From Christensenella sp. UBA7868 (GTDB lineage: Bacteria; Bacillota; Clostridia; Christensenellales; UBA1242), in assembly GCA_002501285.1 (NCBI GenBank), contig DLSG01000088.1, forward strand, positions 1-6,409: a stretch of 6,409 nt of DNA. The letters run 5' to 3'. The notes beneath the pieces are model-generated. The model worked only from the letters and a program-made list of their open reading frames with translations. It was not told the DNA's origin and did not search any database. Shown in pieces: positions 1 to 5,610 of the stretch (the stretch's first letter is position 1; every line of letters starts with the position of its first letter). A program made the translations under genes and the position numbers.

Positions 1-19
1 CTTTCGGCTTTTCTTTTTT
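1..19. terminator. Probable terminator arm cut by the window edge
   Basis: The first bases, CTTTCGGC followed by TTTTCTTTTTT, look like the descending arm and T-tract of an intrinsic terminator read on the plus strand. On the minus strand the ssrA transcript would run through the complementary A-rich stretch and then GCCGAAAG, the first arm of the same hairpin, just after its CCA end. The partner arm lies outside the window, so the stem cannot be confirmed. It may be a bidirectional terminator shared by ssrA and a convergent gene to the left. Confidence 0.4.
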
Positions 20-183
20 AATTGGTGGAGACGACGGGAATTGAACCCGTGTCCGAATTAATGTAACACAATACTTCTACACGCTTATAAAATTTTAAAT
101 TTAATTTTAACAAATAAATTTTAAAAAATTGTTAAAACTAGCCAAAAATTGAAGAAAACAAACTAGGCAATTTGTTTAATTTA

Positions 184-227
184 CCACAATTAATTAAAAT
201 TTTATTAGATTTTAGTGGGAAATCTAA
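184..227 (-). other. Pseudoknot within tmRNA
   Basis: Downstream of the tag frame an 8-bp stem forms between TTAGATTT (227-220) and AAATCTAA (212-205). Its 7-base loop contains CCAC (218-215), which is exactly complementary to GTGG (187-184) about 17 bases further on. This makes an H-type pseudoknot in the position of the PK2 to PK4 series of bacterial tmRNAs. A further 9-bp AT-only stem (TTTTAACAA with TTGTTAAAA) follows nearer the 3' end and probably represents another of these elements. The assignment is by eye without folding. Confidence 0.6.
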
Positions 228-246
228 CAAAATTACTACTTTTAAA

Positions 247-279
247 TTAGCAAGCAGCAGCTTTTAAATTATTATTTGC
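247..279 (-). other. tmRNA tag-peptide reading frame, ANNNLKAAAC
   Basis: The resume codon GCA (279-277) sits at the place expected from alignment with the E. coli leader GCAAAAAAUAGUC-GCA. Reading on gives GCA AAT AAT AAT TTA AAA GCT GCT GCT TGC TAA, a ten-codon tag ANNNLKAAAC plus stop, preceded in vivo by the non-templated alanine. The other two frames hit a stop within five codons (CGC AAA TAA; CAA ATA ATA ATT TAA), so the choice of frame is secure. Known tags usually end in -LAA or a close variant (-VAA, -IAA), which ClpXP reads at the free C-terminus. This one ends in three alanines and a cysteine. Only one stop codon is present in frame. Confidence 0.85.
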
Positions 280-384
280 GTTTATTTTTTTGCCTTTTTA
301 ATGTGACCTGCCCCACAGCGTGCTTAACCGTGCCCTAAATAACCCGTCGAAACCAAATCGTCCCCATAAAAAATAAACATAAAA

Positions 385-413
385 AGTATATTAAAATAAA
401 ATAAAAATGTCAA
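385..413 (-). promoter_or_regulatory. Sigma-A promoter of ssrA
   Basis: On the minus strand a perfect -35 box TTGACA (413-408) is followed by exactly 17 bases and a -10 box TATACT (390-385). Transcription should start near position 378, about a dozen bases before the mature 5' end at 365. This implies a short leader removed by RNase P, as is usual for tmRNA. The near-consensus strength fits an abundant stable RNA and shows ssrA need not depend on read-through from smpB. Confidence 0.85.
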
Positions 414-598
414 TACAAAATTAAATTTTAAAATAAAACAGTTATAAACAATTAAAAAACTTCAAAAAATCTAAATATTTTTAAATTATTTATTAAAGTT
501 TATAATAAAAATAAAAAAATATGGTTATTAAATTAAATCATATATGTTTTTTTAATTGAAATTAATTATTATAGAAACTTTTACTCCACAAAATCGTT

Positions 599-620
599 TT
601 TGCACCCGCTTTGCACCCGC
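599..620. repeat. Perfect 11-base tandem duplication
   Basis: The unit TTTGCACCCGC occurs at 599-609 and again, directly abutting and identical, at 610-620. The second copy runs into the left arm of the large stem at 617-627, so the repeat and the structured element overlap by four bases. GCACCCGC is markedly richer in G+C than the surrounding DNA. The function is unknown. Confidence 0.8.
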
Positions 621-703
621 ACTTTTTGACTCCTAAAGGAGCCCCGCAAAGCCACAGGCTTTGCGGAGTTTTCCTGCTTCGCAAGGAAAACAAAAAAGTG
701 CGG
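617..703. repeat. Multi-branched palindromic element of unknown function
   Basis: An 11-bp perfect outer stem joins CCGCACTTTTT (617-627) to AAAAAGTGCGG (693-703). Inside are three hairpins in series: CTCCT/AGGAG (630-641), a 10-bp perfect stem CCGCAAAGCC/GGCTTTGCGG with loop ACA (644-666), and GTTTTCCT/AAGGAAAAC-type pairing (668-691) whose tip can pair further around TTC. Together they form a four-way-junction or cloverleaf shape with almost no unpaired bases. The island is much richer in G+C than its flanks. The 7-base word CTCCACA stands on both sides (584-590 and 714-720) and could be a target-site duplication or chance. There is no T-tract typical of an intrinsic terminator on either strand and no tRNA-like T-loop. 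It could be a small non-autonomous palindromic repeat, a structured RNA in the smpB 3' region, or a factor-dependent transcript end. Confidence 0.6.
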
Positions 704-814
704 AAACCAATATCTCCACACCTTCTATTTTTATTTTGAAATAACTAATTTCAATAATGTTTAAATTATTAATTTTTACACAACTCTTAAATGATTAAAA
801 GTTTTCACAAACAA

Positions 815-1264
815 TTAAACATATTCTGTTTTTATTCTTCTTGATAATTCACGGTTTTTAATAGTTTCTCTTTTGTCATAAAGTTTTTTACCTTTACAAA
901 TTCCAATTTCAATTTTTACTAAATTATTTTTTAAATACACTTTTAAAGGAACTATGGTATAGCCTTTAATTTCTGTTTTTTTTCTAATTTTTTCTATTTC
1001 GGTTTTATTCAACAATAATTTCCTAATTCGTTTTTCATCTGGGCTTAAACTAGCATTTGTTTTATCATAACTTTTAATATAAGCGTTTTTTAAAAACAAT
1101 TCATTATTTTTAAGTGTTATATAACTTTCAACAATGCTGATATGTCCACTTTTAACCGACTTCACTTCTGAACCCATCAAGCATATTCCCGCCTCATAAG
1201 TATCTTCTACAAAATACTCAAAATAAGCTTTTTTATTAGTCTGAATAGTTTCCATTTTTCCCAT
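815..1264 (-). CDS. smpB: SsrA-binding protein SmpB
   Basis: SmpB (149 residues) binds the tRNA-like domain of tmRNA, mimics the missing anticodon stem and places the resume codon in the decoding centre during trans-translation. Family motifs are present in order: EAGICLMGSEVKS (24-36), RKLLLNKTEI (81-90, usually RKLLLH...), GYTIVPLKVYLK (101-112), and the GKKLYDKRETIK block (125-136) that leads into the basic C-terminal tail needed for accommodation on the ribosome. Length is normal for the family (about 145-160). The first ATG is chosen because AAGGTG lies 5 bases upstream; Met4 has no separate binding site. The start shares one base with the rnr stop (TAATG), indicating translational coupling. 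Its RNA partner ssrA lies 449 bases downstream on the same strand. Function is certain from motifs and context. Confidence 0.98.
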   Translation of the reverse strand: MGKMETIQTNKKAYFEYFVEDTYEAGICLMGSEVKSVKSGHISIVESYITLKNNELFLKNAYIKSYDKTNASLSPDEKRIRKLLLNKTEIEKIRKKTEIKGYTIVPLKVYLKNNLVKIEIGICKGKKLYDKRETIKNRELSRRIKTEYV

Positions 1265-3414
1265 TATTTCACCTTCTCACGCGTTTTAGTTTTGTCAGAT
1301 TTTTTACTATCAGACTTTCCTACATAATTAAAGTTTATTTTTCTGCTTTCAATATCAGCAGAAGCGACTTTAATTCTTACACTATCACCAATCGTAAATT
1401 TTGTTGAAGAACCGATTAATGTTAATTTGTTTTCAATGAAGTTATAAACTTTGTCTGGAAGAGTATCAACAAAAACAAAACCCTCACAAGTGTTTTCAAG
1501 TTCTACGAAAATACCCCTTTCTGTAACGCCAGAAACCGTGCCATCAAAAATTTCGCCAACATGAGAAGCCATATATCTTGCTTTAAAATATTCGTCAACT
1601 TGAATTTCCGCTTTGTCACTAATAGTTTCTCTTTCGCTTGACTGCTGGGCACTTTTTGCCACAAAAGCCTTCAATAATTTAATTTTATCTTGCGACAAAT
1701 CCTTTCTTAAAAAATCTTTAATAATTCTATGAATTGTCAAATCTGGATATCTCCTAATAGGCGATGTAAAATGACAATAATATTGAGCACCAAGCCCATA
1801 ATGTCCCATACAAACCGGGCTATATTTTGCTTTTTGCATAGAACGAAGCAAAACTTTGTTTACAGTTAGTCTTTTTTCTTCTGGAACTGATTCTAAAAAT
1901 TTTTGAATAGTTTTTGGATCTAAATTTTCTAAATCGCCTTTAAACTTAAAGCCTAAACTTTCAACAAATTCTTTAAAGCCTTCAAGTTTTTCTTTATTAG
2001 GTTTTTCATGAACACGATATACAAACGGAAGATGCCTGTTTTCAAATTCTTTTGCAACAGTTTCATTTGCCGCAAGCATAAAACTTTCAATAATTCTATC
2101 TGCCATAGTTACTGGTCGTTTTTCAAATCTTTCAATTTCCAACTTATCATTTAAAATAATTTTAGGTTCAGGAATTTCAAAATTTAAACAACCCCTATCA
2201 TTTCTAACTTTTTCAAGTTTTAGCGCAAGCGTTTTCATTTTGTTGATATCTTCAACTAAAAAAGCATATTGTTTAATCAAATCTTCATCGCCGTCTAAAA
2301 TTTTTTGAACTTTTGTGTAAGTTAATCTTGCTTTACTATTAATTACACTTTCACAAATTTTATGAGAAACAATTTTGCCGTTTTTATCAATTTCCATAAA
2401 ACAAGTAAGAGTTAGTCTATCCACGCCTTCGTTAAGCGAACAAATTTCGTTTGAAAGTTGTTTAGGAAGCATAGGGAAAACTGCATTAGGAAAATATGTG
2501 CTTGTTCCACGTTTAAACGCTTCGGCATCAAGTACACTTCCATAAGGGACATACTCGCCAACATCTGCGATATGAACGCCAAGCAAAACATTTCCATTTT
2601 CTAAATTTTCACACGACACTGCATCATCAAAATCTCGTGCATCTTCACCATCTATTGTAAATGTTTTAAGATGTCTTAAATCTGTTCTGTTTTTTATCGT
2701 CTTTTCATCAATTGTAGTTTTTACTCTGTCCGCTGCAACCAAAACTTCTTTTGGAAATTCTTCATAAAGTTCAAAATCTCTAACTATTGATAACACATCA
2801 ACATTTACTGGATTATCAGAAATTAAAACTTCAATAATTTTTCCTTCTGGACGTTTATTATCAAATTTTGTTAATTTAACAACAACCTTATCACCCTTTT
2901 TAGCGCCAAAAATATTTGCGTTAGGACTATTCAATTTAATAGTTATATCGTTCGTTCTTTTACTATCAGGCGTAACCATTGCAAAATTTTTTGTTAAACT
3001 TACAACTTTTCCAACCACAACATTAAGACCACGATTTAAAATCTTTATAACTTTACCATCAGGCTTATCAGGTGATGATTTAAAATTTTTTTGTACTATT
3101 ACACGATCATTATGCATAGCGCCGTTTAAATTCACAACTGGAATAAAAACATCGTTTTCAGTAGAATCGTCAGGAATGAAAAAGCCATAACCCGCTTTGG
3201 TTATGGTAATTTTTCCTTCTAAAATTCCAACTTTTTTGCTTGTGGCAAGTTTCTTTTTACTTGTGTTTATAAGTTCACCACTTTCAATTAAGTTGTTAAT
3301 TTCTTTTTTTATCTTAAATTCATTTTCATGATTTATTTCAGCAAGCCTTTTTATTAAGACATTTTGCGACATAAAATTCAAATTGTTTTCGTCAATTTGC
3401 TTTAAAATATCCAT
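1264..3414 (-). CDS. rnr: Ribonuclease R (3'-5' exoribonuclease, RNB family)
   Basis: RNase R (716 residues) degrades structured RNA processively from the 3' end. In trans-translation it removes the nonstop mRNA and is linked to SmpB-tmRNA. Domains in order: an N-terminal winged-helix-like region (about 1-58), cold-shock domain 1 (about 63-108, with GYGFFIPDD), cold-shock domain 2 (about 131-197), and the RNB catalytic domain (about 240-575). The signature DGEDARDFDDAV is at 255-266, with metal-binding Asp255, 261, 263 and 264, and HFTSPIRRYPDL is at 548-559. An S1 domain (about 619-698) and a short Lys-rich tail (699-716) follow. All catalytic aspartates are intact and the length is typical for Firmicutes. 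The start has AGGAG 7 bases upstream and lies 14 bases after secG. The coding end overlaps the smpB start by one base. Confidence 0.98.
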   Translation of the reverse strand: MDILKQIDENNLNFMSQNVLIKRLAEINHENEFKIKKEINNLIESGELINTSKKKLATSKKVGILEGKITITKAGYGFFIPDDSTENDVFIPVVNLNGAMHNDRVIVQKNFKSSPDKPDGKVIKILNRGLNVVVGKVVSLTKNFAMVTPDSKRTNDITIKLNSPNANIFGAKKGDKVVVKLTKFDNKRPEGKIIEVLISDNPVNVDVLSIVRDFELYEEFPKEVLVAADRVKTTIDEKTIKNRTDLRHLKTFTIDGEDARDFDDAVSCENLENGNVLLGVHIADVGEYVPYGSVLDAEAFKRGTSTYFPNAVFPMLPKQLSNEICSLNEGVDRLTLTCFMEIDKNGKIVSHKICESVINSKARLTYTKVQKILDGDEDLIKQYAFLVEDINKMKTLALKLEKVRNDRGCLNFEIPEPKIILNDKLEIERFEKRPVTMADRIIESFMLAANETVAKEFENRHLPFVYRVHEKPNKEKLEGFKEFVESLGFKFKGDLENLDPKTIQKFLESVPEEKRLTVNKVLLRSMQKAKYSPVCMGHYGLGAQYYCHFTSPIRRYPDLTIHRIIKDFLRKDLSQDKIKLLKAFVAKSAQQSSERETISDKAEIQVDEYFKARYMASHVGEIFDGTVSGVTERGIFVELENTCEGFVFVDTLPDKVYNFIENKLTLIGSSTKFTIGDSVRIKVASADIESRKINFNYVGKSDSKKSDKTKTREKVK

Positions 3415-3428
3415 TATTTTCTCCTAAA

Positions 3429-3743
3429 TTATATAATTGGTGGATAAATCAAAATTGTTACAAAATATAAAATAGCACATACGCCAGTAATAATTGAAGA
3501 AATTATTAAAAGTCTTTTTAATCTTCCTTCTCTTGTTGAACTTTTGTTTTGTGAATAGAAACTTTCGTAAGTATTTCCTGTAATAACATTTGAACCACCT
3601 TCTGGATTGCTTTCAGTTGCCATGCAAATAATGATAACTGTAACAGCACAAACAAGCATTAAAATTACAAAAATGCTTCTTAAAATTGGCATTGAAGTTG
3701 TAATCCATTGTGGATATGTGGTATCTAATAATAATTTAAACAT
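3429..3743 (-). CDS. secG: Preprotein translocase subunit SecG
   Basis: SecG is the small accessory subunit of the SecYEG channel in the cytoplasmic membrane and assists SecA-driven export. The protein (104 residues) has the expected two-helix topology: a first transmembrane segment about residues 19-41, a cytoplasmic loop, and a second segment about 78-100. The loop contains ESNPEGGSNVITG (44-56), matching the Gly/Ser-rich motif that follows the first helix in this family, and a positively charged REGRLKR (71-77) before helix 2. It is longer than the B. subtilis protein (about 76 residues), with extra residues before helix 1 and in the loop. AAGGAG upstream of the ATG supports the start. Position immediately before rnr-smpB is the classic Firmicute arrangement and strengthens a call that sequence alone would leave moderate. 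Confidence 0.88.
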   Translation of the reverse strand: MFKLLLDTTYPQWITTSMPILRSIFVILMLVCAVTVIIICMATESNPEGGSNVITGNTYESFYSQNKSSTREGRLKRLLIISSIITGVCAILYFVTILIYPPII

Positions 3744-3774
3744 AATTTTCTCCTTAAAATTTCATTTTTAAAAT

Positions 3775-3999
3775 CTATAAAATAATGTATAACACAGACA
3801 ATATCATAGATATAATCATTAAAATCATCCAGCCTGCTTTTAAGCCAGGTTTATCTTTTGGCTGATTTTTAATTGCAAAGTAAAGTGACAAAATCGCAAC
3901 GCAAATAAATGCCGCAGAAATTGGTATTCTAACTTTCATATCCAAGTTTCTGATTAATGTGTTGACAATATTATTTATAAATGTGCCAAGTATTAGCAT
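3775..3999 (-). CDS. Small two-helix membrane protein, unknown function
   Basis: I do not recognise this 74-residue protein. It has a short N-terminal region (1-22), a hydrophobic segment about 23-43, a charged hairpin loop KNQPKDKPGLKAG (44-56), and a second hydrophobic segment about 57-74 that runs to the C-terminus. The basic loop suggests both ends face outward, with the loop in the cytoplasm. The start is supported by GGGGGAG (4005-4011) 5 bases before the ATG and by a consensus-like promoter just upstream, so it is very likely expressed. It lies 31 bases ahead of secG as the first gene of the secG-rnr-smpB operon. The SecG-like size and topology are noteworthy, but the Gly/Ser motif of SecG is absent. 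It stands where enolase often sits in related gene clusters. No function can be assigned. Confidence 0.75.
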   Translation of the reverse strand: MLILGTFINNIVNTLIRNLDMKVRIPISAAFICVAILSLYFAIKNQPKDKPGLKAGWMILMIISMILSVLYIIL

Positions 4000-4004
4000 A
4001 CTTT

Positions 4005-4011
4005 CTCCCCC
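4005..4011 (-). promoter_or_regulatory. Ribosome binding site of the 74-residue membrane protein
   Basis: GGGGGAG lies 5 bases before the ATG at 3999. It differs from the AGGAG form used by the other genes here but keeps the GGAG core. It fixes the start of an otherwise unrecognised small gene and argues that the gene is real. Confidence 0.7.
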
Positions 4012-4020
4012 GTATAAAAT

Positions 4021-4049
4021 ATTTTATCTTAATTTTATCCTTTTGTCAA
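4021..4049 (-). promoter_or_regulatory. Sigma-A promoter of the small membrane protein-secG-rnr-smpB operon
   Basis: On the minus strand a perfect TTGACA (4049-4044) is followed by 17 bases and TAAAAT (4026-4021), one base from the -10 consensus TATAAT. The predicted start near 4014 leaves a short leader of about 15 bases carrying the GGGGGAG binding site. It lies in the only sizeable gap (113 bases) among the protein genes and separates the glycolytic pair from the secG operon. No convincing terminator follows gpmI, so read-through from tpiA-gpmI may add to expression. Confidence 0.8.
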
Positions 4050-4112
4050 TAATATTTAAAATCTTGAAACAATTATATTTTATATTTTCAAAAAAGTACG
4101 CTAAAAATCTTT

Positions 4113-5609
4113 CTATTTTTCAATCAAACTTTTTTCGGTGAATTCTTTTGGTGGGTCAATTCCGAAAAGATCCAAAATTGTTGGACTAACGCTTGCAAGT
4201 TTTCCGCCCCGCATTAATTTTATTTTTCTTTGTCCAACATATATTAACGGAGCATCACTTGTTGTGTGCGTTGTGCAAACTGTGCCGTCAGGATATTTCA
4301 TAATATCGGCATTTCCATGGTCGGCTGTAATTAAAATTTCATAACCTTTTTTTATTAAATTTCTGGTTAAAACGCTTAAATTTTTATCTAAAAACTCTAA
4401 ACTTTCAATAGTTTTTTCATAGTTTCCTGTATGCCCTAGCATATCCGCATTTGGAAAATTGACTAAAATAAAATCATAATCATTCTTGTCTGTTTCTTCA
4501 ATAATTTTGTTTGTTATCTCTTTTGTTTTCATTAAAGGTTTTAATGCAAAATTATGGACTTTATCGCCTTCAATAATTATGCGAGTTTCACCCTTGAAAG
4601 GAGTTTCATTAAGCAAATTGAAAAAGTAAGTTACATGAGCATATTTTGTTGTTTCGCTTATACGAAGTTGCGTTTTGTTGTTTTTGCTTAAAACTTCGGA
4701 CAAACAATTTTTGCTTGATTCTTCGTTAAAAATAACATTAACTTTATCATTAAACTTACTGTCGTAACTTATAAAAGAATATAGATTCTTTATGTTTTTT
4801 TCAATTAATTTTTCAAATATTTGTCTTGCCCTGTCACTTCTAAAATTAAAACATAAAACAGCATCTTTATCTTCAATAAAATAATTTCCCGATTTTAAAA
4901 CCGTTGGCAGAATATATTCGTCAGTGATTGAGTTTTTATAATAATAGTCAAAAGCATCTTTTAAACTATCAAATTTATTTTCAGATTGATATTTTGTTAA
5001 AACATTTAAAAACTTTTCTGTTCTGTCATAATTTTTTTCACGATCCATTGCATAGAATCTTCCAGTTAGCGATACAACTTTTCCGATGCCCAATTTTTTT
5101 ATAAAGTTTTCAAGTTTAATTAAAAACTTTTTACCGCTGTGAACATCTGTATCTCGCCCATCTGATATAAAATGAATTAATACATTATTAAAATTTTGAT
5201 TTTTACAAAGTTTTAAAACAGCAAACAAATGTTCAAGTTCGGCATGAACTCCACCATCAGAGCAAAGCCCAAAAACATGAAGAGCCGAATTTGTTCGCTT
5301 TAAATTATTTATTAATTTTATTAATTTTTTGTCTTCAAAAAAATCACCCGAGTTAATGCTTTCAAAAATTCGGGTGCTATTTTGTTTTACAATTCTTCCG
5401 CTTCCTAAATTTAGATGTCCAACTTCCGAATTCCCAAATTGTCCTTTTTTTAATCCAACAAATTCACCCTTTGTTTTAATTCGAGTGTGAGGATATTTTT
5501 TCCAAAGACTGTCGAAATACGGAGTTCTAGCGTTTTTTACGGCATTATAATATGTCGAATTTCTCATTCCAAAGCCATCTAAAATTATTAAACTAACTTT
5601 TCTTTCCAT
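4113..5609 (-). CDS. gpmI: 2,3-bisphosphoglycerate-independent phosphoglycerate mutase
   Basis: This enzyme interconverts 3- and 2-phosphoglycerate in lower glycolysis through a phosphoserine intermediate, using two Mn2+ ions. It has 498 residues, slightly short of the usual 505-515. Visible motifs: IILDGFG with metal ligand Asp11; GNSEVGHLNLGSGR with nucleophile Ser61; CSDGGVH (116-122); DGRDT (150-154); GRFYAMDR (183-190); FNFRSDRAR (254-262) for substrate binding; KYAHVTYFF (322-330); NADMLGHTGN (387-396); ITADHGNAD (427-435); and HTT (448-450). Ligands Asp389, His393, Asp430, His431 and His448 are all present, so it should be active. The stretch that is usually SPKVATYDLKPEM is divergent here (GDKVHNFALKPLM). 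The ATG at 5609 is chosen because family proteins begin just before the IILDG strand. An upstream in-frame TTG would overlap tpiA and lacks a binding site. Only one base separates it from the tpiA stop, indicating coupling. Confidence 0.97.
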   Translation of the reverse strand: MERKVSLIILDGFGMRNSTYYNAVKNARTPYFDSLWKKYPHTRIKTKGEFVGLKKGQFGNSEVGHLNLGSGRIVKQNSTRIFESINSGDFFEDKKLIKLINNLKRTNSALHVFGLCSDGGVHAELEHLFAVLKLCKNQNFNNVLIHFISDGRDTDVHSGKKFLIKLENFIKKLGIGKVVSLTGRFYAMDREKNYDRTEKFLNVLTKYQSENKFDSLKDAFDYYYKNSITDEYILPTVLKSGNYFIEDKDAVLCFNFRSDRARQIFEKLIEKNIKNLYSFISYDSKFNDKVNVIFNEESSKNCLSEVLSKNNKTQLRISETTKYAHVTYFFNLLNETPFKGETRIIIEGDKVHNFALKPLMKTKEITNKIIEETDKNDYDFILVNFPNADMLGHTGNYEKTIESLEFLDKNLSVLTRNLIKKGYEILITADHGNADIMKYPDGTVCTTHTTSDAPLIYVGQRKIKLMRGGKLASVSPTILDLFGIDPPKEFTEKSLIEK

Positions 5610-5610
5610 T

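Larger units (their letters stand above)
23..365 (-). ncRNA. ssrA: tmRNA (transfer-messenger RNA)
   Basis: This RNA rescues ribosomes stalled on mRNAs lacking a stop codon. It is charged with alanine, enters the A site with SmpB, and then serves as a template for a degradation tag. The 5' end GGGGACG (365-359) pairs over 7 bp with CGTCTCC (33-27), followed by an encoded ACCA (26-23). The third pair is G363-U29, the G3-U70 identity element for alanyl-tRNA synthetase. The 5' domain carries GGTTTCGACGGG, the usual tmRNA signature. A T-arm with a 5-bp ACGGG/CCCGT stem lies near the 3' end. The long P2 helix is visible as 317-323 pairing with 79-85. The tag frame (247-279) follows a GGCAAAAAAATAAAC leader resembling that of E. 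coli. One pseudoknot is clear (184-227). At 343 nt it is slightly shorter than the 350-360 nt usual for one-piece tmRNA. It lies downstream of smpB but has its own promoter. Confidence 0.97.
366..814. other. 449-base intergenic region between smpB and ssrA
   Basis: No credible coding frame is visible here on either strand. The part next to ssrA holds its promoter (385-413). The stretches 414-598 and 721-814 are extremely AT-rich with no motif I can name and no clear intrinsic terminator for the smpB operon. A weak 7-bp hairpin TTGAAAT/ATTTCAA near 736-754 lacks a following T-tract. The centre (599-703) is a GC-richer structured island listed separately. Confidence 0.7.

Noticed and set aside
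599..703. CRISPR array or intrinsic terminator
   Set aside because: Only two abutting repeats with no spacers, so not CRISPR. The hairpins lack a following T-tract on either strand, so a standard intrinsic terminator is not supported.
2412..2597. 61-codon minus-strand frame within rnr
   Set aside because: It lies wholly inside the RNB-domain coding sequence in another frame, has no family motif and no recognisable role; RNase R explains the DNA.
4050..4112. Terminator after gpmI
   Set aside because: Only short AT-only inverted repeats are seen, with no stable stem followed by a T-run.
3959..4141. 60-codon plus-strand frame across the gpmI-secG gap
   Set aside because: It is antisense to the operon promoter and the start of the small membrane gene, its hydrophobic composition follows from AT-rich DNA, and no binding site supports it.
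4138..4344. 68-codon plus-strand frame antisense to gpmI
   Set aside because: It mirrors the conserved C-terminal metal-binding region of GpmI, so its openness is a shadow of that gene.
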